Shown: one piece after another, positions 21,913 to 32,299 of the stretch | Numbering within the stretch: position 1 is the stretch's first letter | How the letters are laid out: the number at the start of each line of letters is the position of its first letter | From: Pantoea rwandensis | Lineage (GTDB): Bacteria; Pseudomonadota; Gammaproteobacteria; Enterobacterales; Enterobacteriaceae | DNA: 64,000 nucleotides | Assembly (NCBI RefSeq): GCF_002095475.1 | Contig: NZ_MLFR01000010.1 | Coordinates: forward strand, 62,001 to 126,000 | Direction: 5' to 3' | Program-made: the position numbers and the translations under genes | Notes under the pieces: generated by a model | The model's input: the letters and a program-made list of their open reading frames with translations, nothing else | The model's database searches: none | What the model was told of the DNA's origin: nothing

Positions 21913-24171
21913 CTACCTGGAATCGCGTTTGACGCCAAACCACTGATGATACCAGCGGGGCATTATTTGCTCTCTTAAGCCCTTAATCTGCCAGCGACCT
22001 TGCCGAATGCCGATATGAATCTGGCCTGATTGTGCGGTGTCGTACCAAATGTAACCCTGTTGGCGATAGCGGCCCACTACGGCTTGTGCTGGCATCCGCC
22101 ATGCGTTGTAGCGTGCTACAGAGGCCAGTGCAGCCTCTCCAGCAACACTACGTAACAGTAAAGGTCCCGACGATGTTCGGCTGCCATGATGTGGAACCTG
22201 TAAAAAAGTGCTGGCAAGCTGCTCTTTCTCTAGTGCGACCAATTTTTTTTCTGCTTCTAGCTCAAGATCGCCGGTTAGCAGCAGGCTGATGGTGCCATCA
22301 TCCACGCGTACTACACAGGAGTCATTATTTTGCCCGTGTGTATTACCTGCAAGTGGCCAAAGCGCGGTAAAGGTCAGTTTCCCCCACTGCCATTGTTCTC
22401 CACGCTGACAAGGTAGATGCCCTACGTCTGCTAATGCACTGCGAATCGCCACGTTGGGATTAGCCTTTCGCAGCGAAGACAGCCCACCCTGATGATCCAA
22501 GTGCTTATGACTGATGATCACCGTTTGCAGATTTCTCCCATGATAATGCAGCCAAGGCAGAATCACGCGCGACCCGGCATCATCCTTTGACCAACGCGGG
22601 CCTGCATCATACATCACAACCTCATTCCCCTGAGTGATCGCGATAGCTAACCCATGGCCGATATCTATCATATCTACTTGCCAGTCGTCTTGTTCCGTCT
22701 GACTGCGCCAGAGAATGAAAGCCAGCGCCACGCAACAGGCTGGCAGTAGCAGCTGATAGATGATGCCGCTGCGCCACAGGAGTAAACCTAACCACAACAC
22801 CGTCATTGCTAGCCATGCTTGATTGAGTGGCCACCAACCATCAGGTAATAGCATTAATCCTTGCATCACTTTATGAACTGAGTGATCGGCCAGCCACCAT
22901 AGACCCGCAGAAACAGATGACACGGGAAATAATAGCGCCAGTAATATCAAAGGAACGGTGATCAAAGACACCACCGGCACAGCCAGCAGGTTGGCCAGTA
23001 TCGCGCTGACACTGATGCCCTGAAAAAGGAAAATCTGCAGGGGTGCCATCAAAATCATCATGCCGAGCTGCAAATGCAGTAAACGTAATGGCAACCATCT
23101 TTTGGCTTTGCTGAACCGGGCTGGCAGAGCAAACCATTGAAACCAAATGATGAGCATCGCCACCGCGAGAGCAGACAACCAAAAGCTTTCTGACAGTACC
23201 GTGAGCGGGTCAAACCATAGCAGCCCGCCGATACACAACGTCCAGATTTGCCATCCGCTGAGTTGCCAGCCCGCAAGCCGCATCACCATCCACATCCCCA
23301 GTGCCACTATTGCCCGCTGTGCGGGAGCATGGCTGCCCGAAATCCAGCAGTAAATTGCCGCAGTGATAAAACTGCCCAACAGCGGCAAACTATAGCTAAT
23401 GTAATGAGCAGGAAAGATAACTTGCAGACCACGAACCGCTAGCCACCCCACACTTGCGGCCAAGGCGATGTGCATACCAGAAATTGCCATCAAATGTGCG
23501 GTTCCGGTTTCCCGTAATAGCTGGCGTTGAATCTGGGTCAAATTTCCTCGTTCACCAAACGCCAACGCTTCTAATATCGCGGGCTGCTGCAAACCCTTCA
23601 GCACTGGTGAGTGATAGTCGATTAATTGCGAACGCGTGCTGCAATGCAATGACTCGGCATGTTGGCTGATGATGCGTCCCTGCAATGGCGTATGGTTCGC
23701 CAACGCAAATCGCTGTGCGTCAAATCCACCTTCATTTAAGCGCCCATGCACCGCGCGCAGGCGCAGTTTCATTTGCCAGCGCTGCCCAACACAAAATGGG
23801 GGTTCGGATGAGGTCGTACTGATCGTGGCGAATATGGGCGGAAACTGGTATCTATCGCCGACGCGTATAATTTGCGCCGTTATTTGCTGACTAGCGGGTT
23901 TCACTTCAGTGATACGTAATGTCACTTCAGCGGGGGCCGCCGTCAGCGTTTCAATCGCATTGAGAACCTGTCGTGCTTCAGCTAGCATCCATGCCAGCAG
24001 TAGCAGTGCGATGCCGATAACCCGTAACATTGGCCTTGAAATCAATCCAGCGATTAAGCCCCCCGCTCCGATCATGGCGATAGTTCCGGTCGAGGGTATT
24101 TGCGGCAATATCGTTAATGGTAACGCTGCAAGAATCACCGCTCGAGCCAGCACAATCCATGTCACACGCAT
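21913..24171 (-). CDS. comEC: ComEC/Rec2 family DNA-uptake channel protein (YcaI)
   Basis: Polytopic inner-membrane protein of 752 residues (E. coli YcaI 754). N-terminal membrane segments and an OB-like domain lead into the Competence domain (LMAISGMHIALAASVGW, SGSHAPAQRAIVAL). A C-terminal metallo-beta-lactamase-like domain carries SHKHLDHQGG, LTGDLE and VPHHGS. In naturally competent bacteria ComEC takes single-stranded DNA across the inner membrane, and E. coli needs the homologue to use DNA as a nutrient. The gene is complete, so it is probably functional. It lies 34 bases upstream of msbA on the same strand. Confidence 0.93.
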   Translation of the reverse strand: MRVTWIVLARAVILAALPLTILPQIPSTGTIAMIGAGGLIAGLISRPMLRVIGIALLLLAWMLAEARQVLNAIETLTAAPAEVTLRITEVKPASQQITAQIIRVGDRYQFPPIFATISTTSSEPPFCVGQRWQMKLRLRAVHGRLNEGGFDAQRFALANHTPLQGRIISQHAESLHCSTRSQLIDYHSPVLKGLQQPAILEALAFGERGNLTQIQRQLLRETGTAHLMAISGMHIALAASVGWLAVRGLQVIFPAHYISYSLPLLGSFITAAIYCWISGSHAPAQRAIVALGMWMVMRLAGWQLSGWQIWTLCIGGLLWFDPLTVLSESFWLSALAVAMLIIWFQWFALPARFSKAKRWLPLRLLHLQLGMMILMAPLQIFLFQGISVSAILANLLAVPVVSLITVPLILLALLFPVSSVSAGLWWLADHSVHKVMQGLMLLPDGWWPLNQAWLAMTVLWLGLLLWRSGIIYQLLLPACCVALAFILWRSQTEQDDWQVDMIDIGHGLAIAITQGNEVVMYDAGPRWSKDDAGSRVILPWLHYHGRNLQTVIISHKHLDHQGGLSSLRKANPNVAIRSALADVGHLPCQRGEQWQWGKLTFTALWPLAGNTHGQNNDSCVVRVDDGTISLLLTGDLELEAEKKLVALEKEQLASTFLQVPHHGSRTSSGPLLLRSVAGEAALASVARYNAWRMPAQAVVGRYRQQGYIWYDTAQSGQIHIGIRQGRWQIKGLREQIMPRWYHQWFGVKRDSR

Positions 24172-24330
24172 TTATCTTCTCCCTGATAGAGTAGCGAGTT
24201 TGCGGGTCGTGAGGGCAAATAGCTTGCTGCGGATTTAGCTTCTTCGGTAGGGAGTCAGAACTTTTCGCGGGTATTACAGAGTGGTAGCTTGCTGATGGAA
24301 GTCGGATCGCATCTTTCATTTTAGGCAAAA

Positions 24331-24358
24331 AAAAACGACACCCAAGAGTGTCGTTTTT
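24331..24358 (-). terminator. Terminator of ihfB
   Basis: The hairpin AAAAACGACAC / GTGTCGTTTTT carries T runs on both strands. It lies just after the ihfB stop codon. The remaining 24172-24330 stretch between comEC and ihfB holds no gene that I can see. Confidence 0.85.
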
Positions 24359-24374
24359 GTCGTTCGGTAACGGC

Positions 24375-24659
24375 TTAGCCGTAGATATTTGCACGGTCAC
24401 GCAATTCTTTGCCTGGCTTGAAGTGGGGAACGTATTTACCTTCCAGATCCACTTTGTCACCCGTTTTCGGGTTACGACCAGTGCGCGGTGCGCGGTAGTG
24501 CAAAGAAAAGCTGCCGAATCCCCGGATTTCAATGCGCTCGCCTTGTGCCAACGTAGTGGCCATATGCTCGAGCATTTCTTTAACAGCATCCTCAACGACT
24601 TTCGCCGGAATATGAGTGTGCTGTCCAGCAAGTCTATCAATCAGTTCTGACTTGGTCAT
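24375..24659 (-). CDS. ihfB: Integration host factor beta subunit
   Basis: Nucleoid-associated DNA-bending protein, the partner of IhfA. The 94 residues equal the E. coli length. The family signature [21 protein letters not shown] lies at about 46-66 and contains the beta-arm proline that intercalates into DNA. It is downstream of rpsA, as in E. coli, where it also has its own promoter. Confidence 0.98.
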   Translation of the reverse strand: MTKSELIDRLAGQHTHIPAKVVEDAVKEMLEHMATTLAQGERIEIRGFGSFSLHYRAPRTGRNPKTGDKVDLEGKYVPHFKPGKELRDRANIYG

Positions 24660-24745
24660 GTAACCTCCGGTTAATCCTTAATGGGAAAGGTATGACAGCT
24701 TTTACCGAAACCGGACGATTAGCATCGTCCGGTGCCTCGGGTCGA

Positions 24746-26419
24746 TTACTCGCCTTTAGCCGCTTTGAACGCTTCAGCCATAGCGCTAGAGAAGTTGCTT
24801 TCTTCCTGTTTGGTGTTAACAGTGTTGATTGCTTCTTTCTCATCAGCCTGGTCTTTAGCACGAACAGACAGGCTTACAACGCGGTTCTTACGGTCAACGC
24901 CGGTGAATTTAGCTTCAACGTCGTCACCAACACTCAGAACCAGAGTTGCGTCTTCGATACGGTCCAGTGAAGCTTCTGAAGCGCGCAGGTAACCTTCAAC
25001 GCCATCAGCCAATTCTACTGTAGCACCTTTAGCGTCTACTGCAGTGACTTTACCGTTAACGATAGCGCCTTTCTTGTTCAGGGTGATGTAGTTGTTGAAT
25101 GGATCTTCAGCCAACTGCTTCACGCCCAGAGAGATGCGCTCGCGCTCTGCATCAACCTGCAGTACAACAGCGGCAATTTCGTCGCCTTTTTTGTACTCAC
25201 GAACAGCTTCTTCGCCGGTCGCGTTCCAGGAGATGTCTGACAGGTGAACCAGACCGTCGATGCCGCCGTCCAGGCCGATGAAGATACCGAAGTCAGTGAT
25301 TGACTTGATTTTACCTTCAACGCGATCGCCTTTGTTGTGGGTCTCTGCGAACTGCTGCCATGGGTTGTTTTTGCACTGCTTCAGACCCAGGGAGATACGA
25401 CGACGCTCTTCGTCGATGTCCAGAACCATAACTTCAACAACATCGCCCACGTTAACAACTTTAGATGGGTGAATGTTCTTGTTGGTCCAGTCCATTTCAG
25501 AAACGTGTACCAGACCTTCAACGCCTTCTTCGATTTCAACGAAGCAGCCGTAATCAGTCAGGTTGGTTACACGACCAGTCAGCTTGGTGCCTTCTGGGTA
25601 ACGCTTAGCGATAGCAACCCATGGATCCTCGCCCAGCTGTTTCAGGCCCAGGGATACACGAGTACGTTCGCGGTCGAACTTCAGCACTTTAACAGTGATT
25701 TCGTCGCCCACGTTGACGATTTCGCTCGGATGCTTAACGCGTTTCCAAGCCATGTCAGTGATGTGCAACAGGCCGTCAACGCCACCCAGATCCACGAATG
25801 CGCCGTAGTCAGTGAGGTTCTTAACGATACCTTTAACTTCCATGCCTTCCTGCAGGTTTTCCAGCAGCTGATCGCGTTCAGCGCTGTTTTCAGATTCGAT
25901 AACTGCGCGGCGAGAAACAACCACGTTGTTACGTTTCTGATCAAGCTTGATAACTTTGAACTCAAGCTCTTTGCCTTCCAGGTGCAGAGTATCGCGAACC
26001 GGACGAACGTCAACCAGTGAACCTGGCAGGAACGCACGAATACCGTTCAGCTCAACTGTGAAGCCACCTTTAACTTTGCCGTTGATAACACCGGTAACAG
26101 TTTCAGCTTCTTCGTAAGCTTTTTCCAGCGTGATCCAAGCTTCGTGACGCTTAGCTTTCTCACGGGACAGCAGGGTTTCACCGAAGCCGTCTTCAACTGC
26201 GTCAAGCGCAACGTCAACTTCGTCGCCAACCTGGATTTCCAGTTCGCCGGCTGCGTTCTTGAACTGCTCTGCAGGAATTGCAGACTCAGATTTCAGACCC
26301 GCATCAACCAGGACTACGTCTTTGTCGATAGAGACAACAACGCCACGAACGATGGAACCCGGACGGGTTTCGATTTCTTTCAGTGATTCTTCAAATAGTT
26401 GAGCAAAAGATTCAGTCAT
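24746..26419 (-). CDS. rpsA: 30S ribosomal protein S1
   Basis: RNA-binding ribosomal protein needed for translation of most mRNAs and for 30S initiation. The ATG giving [12 protein letters not shown] yields 557 residues, exactly the E. coli length; the longer in-frame start adds 12 unrelated residues. Six S1 OB-fold repeats are visible, with repeated units such as [26 protein letters not shown] and [13 protein letters not shown]. The upstream minus-strand sequence offers only a distant GAAG rather than a strong Shine-Dalgarno, as in the autoregulated E. coli gene. Confidence 0.99.
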   Translation of the reverse strand: MTESFAQLFEESLKEIETRPGSIVRGVVVSIDKDVVLVDAGLKSESAIPAEQFKNAAGELEIQVGDEVDVALDAVEDGFGETLLSREKAKRHEAWITLEKAYEEAETVTGVINGKVKGGFTVELNGIRAFLPGSLVDVRPVRDTLHLEGKELEFKVIKLDQKRNNVVVSRRAVIESENSAERDQLLENLQEGMEVKGIVKNLTDYGAFVDLGGVDGLLHITDMAWKRVKHPSEIVNVGDEITVKVLKFDRERTRVSLGLKQLGEDPWVAIAKRYPEGTKLTGRVTNLTDYGCFVEIEEGVEGLVHVSEMDWTNKNIHPSKVVNVGDVVEVMVLDIDEERRRISLGLKQCKNNPWQQFAETHNKGDRVEGKIKSITDFGIFIGLDGGIDGLVHLSDISWNATGEEAVREYKKGDEIAAVVLQVDAERERISLGVKQLAEDPFNNYITLNKKGAIVNGKVTAVDAKGATVELADGVEGYLRASEASLDRIEDATLVLSVGDDVEAKFTGVDRKNRVVSLSVRAKDQADEKEAINTVNTKQEESNFSSAMAEAFKAAKGE

Positions 26420-26541
26420 ATTGATAATCTTAGGATTCTTCAATTTAACGTCCACCTGACGTCATTGTCGGATGGGGTTGTTTCACATGCCCAGCACCGG
26501 GTCCTTGGTACAGGGTTACTGCAATTCAGTTACCGAATAGA
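26420..26541 (-). promoter_or_regulatory. rpsA leader, probable S1 autoregulatory region
   Basis: This 122-base cmk-rpsA intergenic region lacks a canonical Shine-Dalgarno before the rpsA ATG. Only a GAAG about 15 bases upstream is visible on the minus strand. In E. coli the structured rpsA leader replaces the Shine-Dalgarno and mediates repression by excess S1. I infer the same role here and have not folded the RNA. Confidence 0.5.
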
Positions 26542-27222
26542 TTAAATACCCAACTTTTGGCGGGCATAATCAAGTGCCTTTTCAATCACTTGCTCAATGG
26601 ACATACTGGTTGAATCCAGCACCAGAGCATCAGCGGCAGGCACTAAAGGAGCAATTGCGCGATTACGATCGCGGTCATCGCGTTCCTTTATCTCGGATAA
26701 AAGGCGATCAAAGTTAACATTAAAGCCCTTCTCCTGCAACTGTAGCATACGACGATGCGCACGCTCTTCTGAACTTGCATCAAGGAAGATTTTAACCGGT
26801 GCTTCGGGGAAAACCACCGTCCCCATATCACGACCATCGGCGATCAGTCCGGGCTCTTCGCGGAAGGCACGTTGGCGGCGCAGCAGCGCTTCACGAACAC
26901 GCGGGAAAGCGGCTACGCGCGAAGCAGTATTACTGACTTCCTGCGTACGGATTTCACCCGTTACATCCTCACCTTCCAAAATTACCTGCATTTCGCCTTC
27001 AACCGATAAGAAACGCACATCAAGGTGTGCCGCCATCGGGACTAAGGCTTCTTCAGATTCAATATCCACTTGATGATGAAGTGCAGCCAAGGCTAAAACG
27101 CGATAAATGGCACCAGAATCCAGCAAGTGCCACTGCAATGACTCCGCCATCGCTTTACACAAAGTCCCTTTACCAGCGCCACTTGGCCCATCAATGGTAA
27201 TTACCGGGGCGATTGCCGTCAT
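26542..27222 (-). CDS. cmk: Cytidylate kinase
   Basis: Phosphorylates CMP and dCMP to the diphosphates, recycling CMP from RNA and lipid turnover. It has 226 residues (E. coli 227). The P-loop reads [13 protein letters not shown] at about 9-21, and the NMP-binding region and [11 protein letters not shown] motif follow. It is directly upstream of rpsA. In E. coli, ycaL lies between aroA and cmk; it is absent here. Confidence 0.97.
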   Translation of the reverse strand: MTAIAPVITIDGPSGAGKGTLCKAMAESLQWHLLDSGAIYRVLALAALHHQVDIESEEALVPMAAHLDVRFLSVEGEMQVILEGEDVTGEIRTQEVSNTASRVAAFPRVREALLRRQRAFREEPGLIADGRDMGTVVFPEAPVKIFLDASSEERAHRRMLQLQEKGFNVNFDRLLSEIKERDDRDRNRAIAPLVPAADALVLDSTSMSIEQVIEKALDYARQKLGI

Positions 27223-27391
27223 TGTTTTCTCCTGTTGCTGCGTACTTATTATCAGCCTTCTTGGCTGTCTGGATTGCGCAGCATTATACGCTGCCCGCGT
27301 CAGGTTAGTTACCCCTTAGCGTAGACAGCGCTAGAAATTTCGACAGATTCAGAAGAATTTCCGCCCAACAAGACCAGAAATAGACGTAGAA

Positions 27392-27415
27392 ACCCGGCAC
27401 AAGCGCACCGGGTAG
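27392..27415 (-). terminator. Terminator-like hairpin after aroA
   Basis: An ACCCGG / CCGGGT stem with an inner GC pair follows the aroA stop on the minus strand and leads into GTTTCT. The T run is weak, so termination is uncertain. Confidence 0.5.
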
Positions 27416-27420
27416 AGAGA

Positions 27421-28707
27421 TCAGGAGGCGTGACTAATTTTTTGCAACTGCTGGAAGTAGTCTGGGAATGTTTTCGCCGTGCAACCTGGGTCAAGAATAG
27501 TGACAGGCGTATCTGACAGGGCAACCAAAGCAAAGCACATCGCCATACGGTGGTCGTTGTAGGTTCCAATGTCTGCATGCTGCAACTGAGCCGGAGGGGT
27601 AACACGAATAAAATCGTGCCCTTCTTCCACTTCCGCACCCACTTTGCGCAATTCGGTCGCCATCGCGGCTAAACGATCCGTCTCTTTTACGCGCCAGTTA
27701 TAGATGTTACGCATTAAGGTGGTGCCTTCCGCGAACAACGCCGTGGTGGCAATGGTCATCGCCGCATCAGGGATGTGGTTCATGTCCATATCGATAGCGG
27801 TCAGTGTCCCGCGCGTACAAGCAATGTAGTCATCGCCCCACTCGATCACTGCGCCCATTTTTTCCAAAACGTCAGCAAAACGAATATCGCCCTGCACGCT
27901 ATTACGCCCAATACCTGTCACACGTACCGTGCCGCCTTTGATGGCCGCCGCTGCGAGGAAATACGAGGCAGAAGACGCATCGCCTTCAACTAAGTAATCG
28001 CCTGGAGACTGATACTGTTGCTGGCCTTTCACCACGAAACGTTGGTAGTTCTGGTTGTCCACTTCAACACCAAAGCAACGCATCAGATGCAGAGTGATAT
28101 CAATATAAGGCTTGGAGACCAAGTCACCTTTGATAGAGATGACCGTGTCTTTTGGGGCCAACGGTGCGGTCATCAGCAAGGCGGTCAGGAACTGACTTGA
28201 AACACTGCCATCGACACTGACATCACCGCCAACAAAGCCCCCGTTCAGACGCAGTGGCGGATAATCCGTTTGCTCCAGGTAATCAATATTTGCTCCGCCC
28301 TGACGCAGCGCATCGACCAGATGGCCGATTGGACGCTCTTTCATGCGCGGTTCGCCAGTCAAAACTATGGACTGTTGGCCTAAGCACAATGCCGCAGCCA
28401 GCGGGCGCATGGCGGTACCGGCATTGCCCAGAAACAGCTCCAGAGCCTGGTCACTGTGCAGCGGCCCGGCATTCCCAACCACTTCGCACACAGTACGATC
28501 GGCAGAGAGCGTGTAATTGACACCCAGCGCCTTTAGCGCATTCAGCATGTGTTTAACGTCATCGCTGTCCAGCAAGTTCGTCAGGCGAGTCGTGCCGTTT
28601 GCCAGCGCGGCGAGTAACAACGCGCGGTTAGAAACGCTTTTTGAACCCGGTAAGTTTACCGTGCCGTCAACGCGGGCAATCGGTTGTAGAGTCAGGGAGT
28701 CCTGCAT
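27421..28707 (-). CDS. aroA: 3-phosphoshikimate 1-carboxyvinyltransferase (EPSP synthase)
   Basis: Shikimate-pathway enzyme that joins shikimate 3-phosphate with phosphoenolpyruvate. I chose [15 protein letters not shown], the family start, for 428 residues (E. coli 427); the longer start adds 13 unrelated residues. Landmarks are [20 protein letters not shown], the [10 protein letters not shown] signature near residue 96, [13 protein letters not shown], and the C-terminal [15 protein letters not shown]. The glycine and proline residues of a glyphosate-sensitive class I enzyme are present (GNAGTAMRP). It is in an operon with serC, 80 bases downstream. Confidence 0.98.
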   Translation of the reverse strand: MQDSLTLQPIARVDGTVNLPGSKSVSNRALLLAALANGTTRLTNLLDSDDVKHMLNALKALGVNYTLSADRTVCEVVGNAGPLHSDQALELFLGNAGTAMRPLAAALCLGQQSIVLTGEPRMKERPIGHLVDALRQGGANIDYLEQTDYPPLRLNGGFVGGDVSVDGSVSSQFLTALLMTAPLAPKDTVISIKGDLVSKPYIDITLHLMRCFGVEVDNQNYQRFVVKGQQQYQSPGDYLVEGDASSASYFLAAAAIKGGTVRVTGIGRNSVQGDIRFADVLEKMGAVIEWGDDYIACTRGTLTAIDMDMNHIPDAAMTIATTALFAEGTTLMRNIYNWRVKETDRLAAMATELRKVGAEVEEGHDFIRVTPPAQLQHADIGTYNDHRMAMCFALVALSDTPVTILDPGCTAKTFPDYFQQLQKISHAS

Positions 28708-28735
28708 GTGAAACCAAATCTCCAGAAAAGACGAG

Positions 28736-28777
28736 ACCCCGTCCAATAACGGGGCCAGATGCCAGCTACGCTGGCAT
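28736..28777 (-). promoter_or_regulatory. Twin hairpins in the serC-aroA gap
   Basis: Two adjacent inverted repeats fill the 80-base gap: CCCCGT / ACGGGG (28737-28754) and ATGCCAGC / GCTGGCAT (28759-28777, three-base loop). Neither ends in a strong T run on the minus strand. An mRNA-stabilising or attenuating element that sets the serC to aroA ratio is a reasonable inference. Confidence 0.55.
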
Positions 28778-28787
28778 GAGTGAGGAA

Positions 28788-29873
28788 TTAGCCGTGGCGA
28801 CGTTCGAAGTCAATCATGAACTCAGTCAGGACTTTTACACCCTCCAGTGGCATCGCATTGTAGATCGATGCGCGCATGCCGCCAACCACACGGTGCCCTT
28901 TCAGCGCATGCAGGCCAGCCTGCAGCGACTCTTCCAAGAACACTTTATCCAGTGCAGCATCAGCCAACTGGAAGGGCACGTTCATACGTGAACGGTTAGA
29001 AGACGCGACATCATTGCGGTAGAAGTTGCTGTTATCAATGACGCCATAGAGAAGATCAGCTTTCGCTTGGTTGATCTTATCCATCTCTGCCACACCGCCG
29101 TTCTCTTTCAGCCATTTGAAGACCAAACCTGAAAGATACCAAGCGAATGTTGGTGGAGTATTGAACATGGATTCATTTTCAGCCAGCACCTTATAATCAA
29201 GGATAGAAGGCACGTGACTTTGCGCTTTGCCCAACAAATCTTCACGCACGACCACCAACGTCAGACCGGCTGGGCCAATATTTTTTTGCGCGCCGGCGTA
29301 AATCACACCGTAACGACTGACGTCAATTGGACGAGACAAGATAGTGGACGAGAGATCGGCAACCACCACTTTGTCACCAAAATCTGGCTCTTCATCAATG
29401 GCAATACCATCAATGGTTTCATTCGGGCAAAAATGCACGTAGGCAGCGTCATCGTTCAACTGCCATTCACGCATCGGTAACAAAGCACGTTTACCTTCAT
29501 GCGTGGTTTTGATGTCAATGGTGTTCGGCGAACAGAATTTTTCTGCTTCTTTAATGGCGCTATGGGCCCAGTAACCACCATCAATGTAATCTGCGGTTTT
29601 AGCATCGCCTAACAGGTTGCCCGGAATGGCAGCAAACTGCGCGCGTGCGCCACCATGGCAGAACAAAACTTTGTAGTTGGATGGGATCTTTAGCAGATCG
29701 CGAAAATCCTGTTCTGCTGCTTCAGCGACAGCAATAAACTCTTTACTGCGGTGACTGATCTCCATCACCGAGGTGCCTAATCCGTGCCAGTTTGTCAATT
29801 CTTGTTCTGCACGACGGAGCACTTCTACCGGCAGCATCGCCGGGCCGGAGCTAAAATTATAAACCTGCGTCAT
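28788..29873 (-). CDS. serC: Phosphoserine aminotransferase
   Basis: PLP enzyme in serine biosynthesis that makes 3-phosphoserine, and also acts in pyridoxine biosynthesis on 4-phosphohydroxythreonine. It has 361 residues (E. coli 362). The start [15 protein letters not shown] is the family start, and the PLP lysine is in [12 protein letters not shown] (about residue 197). It is the first gene of serC-aroA. In E. coli it is activated by Lrp; lrp is also in this window. Confidence 0.98.
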   Translation of the reverse strand: MTQVYNFSSGPAMLPVEVLRRAEQELTNWHGLGTSVMEISHRSKEFIAVAEAAEQDFRDLLKIPSNYKVLFCHGGARAQFAAIPGNLLGDAKTADYIDGGYWAHSAIKEAEKFCSPNTIDIKTTHEGKRALLPMREWQLNDDAAYVHFCPNETIDGIAIDEEPDFGDKVVVADLSSTILSRPIDVSRYGVIYAGAQKNIGPAGLTLVVVREDLLGKAQSHVPSILDYKVLAENESMFNTPPTFAWYLSGLVFKWLKENGGVAEMDKINQAKADLLYGVIDNSNFYRNDVASSNRSRMNVPFQLADAALDKVFLEESLQAGLHALKGHRVVGGMRASIYNAMPLEGVKVLTEFMIDFERRHG

Positions 29874-30185
29874 TTCCCCTCACCACTGTCATATCGAACG
29901 GTTATGAATACCCCATCGGTTTTATCATTGCCTCCGAATGGCTGCAATCATTAATCCGGTGGAGATCACATTTCCAGAGCTGGCACCGCCGCAGCTTATG
30001 TCATAAATGCAATAAGCCACGGAATTTTGTGAGGTCGTTTCCTGAAGTAAAATCAGAATGCAGCCAGCCACTGAAAAAGCCGTAACAATGCCGCGATAAA
30101 TTTGGACCATGAATAGCGAAGCAGGCGCAAAACCCGTATCATTGCGCGCTTTACGCCCACCCCATCGACTTGAGAGAGCGCCAAC
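29874..30185. promoter_or_regulatory. Divergent serC-ycaO intergenic region
   Basis: These 312 bases hold the divergent promoters of serC (minus) and ycaO (plus). I see no gene of convincing composition. E. coli carries ycaP here and this genome does not. No operator could be assigned with confidence. Confidence 0.5.
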
Positions 30186-31949
30186 ATGACGCAAACGTTT
30201 ATTCCAGGAAAAGACGCCGCACTGGAAGACTCCATCGCACGCTTCCAGCAGAAACTGCAAGACTTAGGCTTCAACATTGAAGAAGCCTCCTGGCTGAACC
30301 CGGTTCCACATGTTTGGTCTGTGCACATCCGCGATCGCGACTGCCCACTGTGTTTTACTAACGGTAAAGGTGCCAGTAAGAAAGCCGCACTGGCCTCAGC
30401 GTTGGGCGAATATTTTGAGCGTCTCTCAACCAACTATTTCTTTGCCGATTTCTGGCTGGGTCAGTCGATTGCCAATGGCGATTTCGTTCATTACCCGAAT
30501 GAGAAATGGTTCCCACTGACCGACGATAACAGCTTGCCAGCAGGCATTCTGGATGCGCGTTTGCAGAAGTTTTACGATCCTGAAGACAGCCTGAACGCCT
30601 CAGATCTGATTGACCTGCAGTCAGGTAATGCTGACCGTGGTATCTGCGGCCTGCCATTTACCCGTCAGTCAGACCAGCAGACGGTCTACATTCCGATGAA
30701 CATCATCGGCAACCTATACGTATCTAACGGTATGTCAGCGGGTAACACCGCGAATGAGGCTCGTGTGCAGGGGCTTTCTGAAGTCTTTGAACGCCACATC
30801 AAAAATCGCATTATCGCGGAATCCATCAGCCTGCCAGAGATCCCTGCTGAAGTTATGCAGCGCTATCCGGGCGTCATTGAGGCCATTGAACGTCTGGAAG
30901 CCGAAGGTTTCCCTATCTTCTCTTACGATGCTTCACTCGGCGGCAAGTACCCGGTTATTTGCGTGGTGCTGTTCAACCCAGCCAACGGCACTTGCTTCGC
31001 CTCCTTTGGTGCACATCCAGACTTCGGTGTCGCGCTTGAGCGTACCGTAACCGAATTGCTGCAAGGCCGTGGACTAAAAGATCTCGACGTCTTCACGCCG
31101 CCGACGTTCGATGACGAAGAAGTCGCTGAACATGCCAATCTGGAAACTCACTTCATTGACTCCAGTGGTTTGATCTCTTGGGATATGTTCAAAGACGATG
31201 CGGATTATCCGTTCGTTGACTGGAGCTTCGCGGGGAATACCCATGAAGAGTTCGATACGCTGATGGCCATCTTCCGTGCAGAAGATAAAGAAGTTTACAT
31301 CGCTGACTACGAACATCTGAGCGTTTACGCTTGCCGCATCATCGTTCCTGGCATGTCTGATATTTATCCGGCGGAAGACTTGTTGCTAGCAAATAACAGC
31401 ATGGGTGCGCCACTGCGTGAAACCTTACTGGCATTGCCTGCTAGCGAATGGGAACCCGAGGCCTATTTGAACCTTATCGAGCAGTTGGATGAAGAAGGCC
31501 ATGACGACTTCACCCGTGTACGTGAACTGTTAGGCCTTGCATCCGGTAAAGACAACGGCTGGTATACCCTGCGCATTGGTGAATTGAAAGCCATGCTAGC
31601 GCTGGCCGGTGGCGATTTGGATCAAGCGTTGATCTGGACCGAATGGACCATGGAGTTCAACCAGTCGATCTTCACTGAAGAGCGCGCCAACTACTACCGC
31701 TGCCTGCAGACGTTGTTGCTGCTGGCGATGGAAGAAGAGCGTGATCCTCTGCAATATCACCGCGCATTCGTTCGTATGTATGGCCAAGCAGCGGTTGACG
31801 ATGCCTCTGCCGCTATCAGTGGCGAAGCGCCATTCTATGGCCTGCAAGCGGTAGACCTCGATTTGAAAGCATTCCCTGCGCACCAAGCTCTCTTAGCAGC
31901 TTATGAGAAGTTGCAGGTGGCTAAGCGTCAATACTGGTCAAAGAAATAA
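30186..31949 (+). CDS. ycaO: YcaO, ATP-dependent cyclodehydratase-family protein linked to ribosomal protein S12 methylthiolation
   Basis: The 587 residues (E. coli 586) comprise an N-terminal YcaO ATP-binding domain and a C-terminal tetratricopeptide-like region. YcaO enzymes activate amide carbonyls with ATP. E. coli YcaO is implicated in beta-methylthiolation of S12 Asp88 together with RimO. The ATP-binding segment GKGASKKAALASALGEYFERLS lies around residues 60-80. No azole-forming precursor peptide, dehydrogenase or exporter gene is adjacent, so a natural-product cluster is not indicated. Position next to focA-pflB is conserved in enterobacteria. Confidence 0.93.
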   Translation: MTQTFIPGKDAALEDSIARFQQKLQDLGFNIEEASWLNPVPHVWSVHIRDRDCPLCFTNGKGASKKAALASALGEYFERLSTNYFFADFWLGQSIANGDFVHYPNEKWFPLTDDNSLPAGILDARLQKFYDPEDSLNASDLIDLQSGNADRGICGLPFTRQSDQQTVYIPMNIIGNLYVSNGMSAGNTANEARVQGLSEVFERHIKNRIIAESISLPEIPAEVMQRYPGVIEAIERLEAEGFPIFSYDASLGGKYPVICVVLFNPANGTCFASFGAHPDFGVALERTVTELLQGRGLKDLDVFTPPTFDDEEVAEHANLETHFIDSSGLISWDMFKDDADYPFVDWSFAGNTHEEFDTLMAIFRAEDKEVYIADYEHLSVYACRIIVPGMSDIYPAEDLLLANNSMGAPLRETLLALPASEWEPEAYLNLIEQLDEEGHDDFTRVRELLGLASGKDNGWYTLRIGELKAMLALAGGDLDQALIWTEWTMEFNQSIFTEERANYYRCLQTLLLLAMEEERDPLQYHRAFVRMYGQAAVDDASAAISGEAPFYGLQAVDLDLKAFPAHQALLAAYEKLQVAKRQYWSKK

Positions 31950-31989
31950 TTACGACTATTTCATCCCGCATCAGAGATATGTAATAGAT

Positions 31990-32017
31990 GGCACTGAACT
32001 ATTTCAGTGCCTTTTTT
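31990..32017 (+). terminator. Terminator of ycaO
   Basis: The hairpin GGCACTGAA / TTCAGTGCC with a four-base loop is followed by a T run, 40 bases after the ycaO stop. Confidence 0.88.
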
Positions 32018-32299
32018 ATTGTCATGAAATACGCGCATCACAGTTAATGTTTATATTTAACAAGTCATCTTCAATAGTTAAATTAAATTAACATTACTCT
32101 GGCAAGCACCCTGCTCCATTAAAATTTTATTGTATAAATTAAAAAATATTTAATATATATAAATCATGTAGTTAATAACAAAACCTCAATCCACTCGCCT
32201 CGCTTATCCCTCACCTACCCGGCATTTATGATCCACATCAATTCCTGTCCTATACTCGTTTGTTAGTATCTCTACAGACAATTTATGGAGAGCGTTAGT
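32018..32299 (+). promoter_or_regulatory. focA-pflB promoter region with a probable FNR box
   Basis: This AT-rich 282-base region precedes focA. ATGATCCACATCAA (32228-32241) differs from the FNR consensus TTGAT-N4-ATCAA at one position. A TAGTAT -10-like hexamer at 32263-32268 would put the FNR box centre near -41.5, the class II activator position. The E. coli pfl P6 promoter has the same arrangement, and the downstream TTTGTTAGTATCTC resembles it from memory. ArcA binding is likely by analogy but not assigned. Confidence 0.7.

Noticed and set aside
29925..30260. 111-residue minus-strand ORF between serC and ycaO
   Set aside because: It overlaps the ycaO start, has a cysteine-rich composition with no family resemblance and no ribosome-binding site. 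It does not resemble ycaP.
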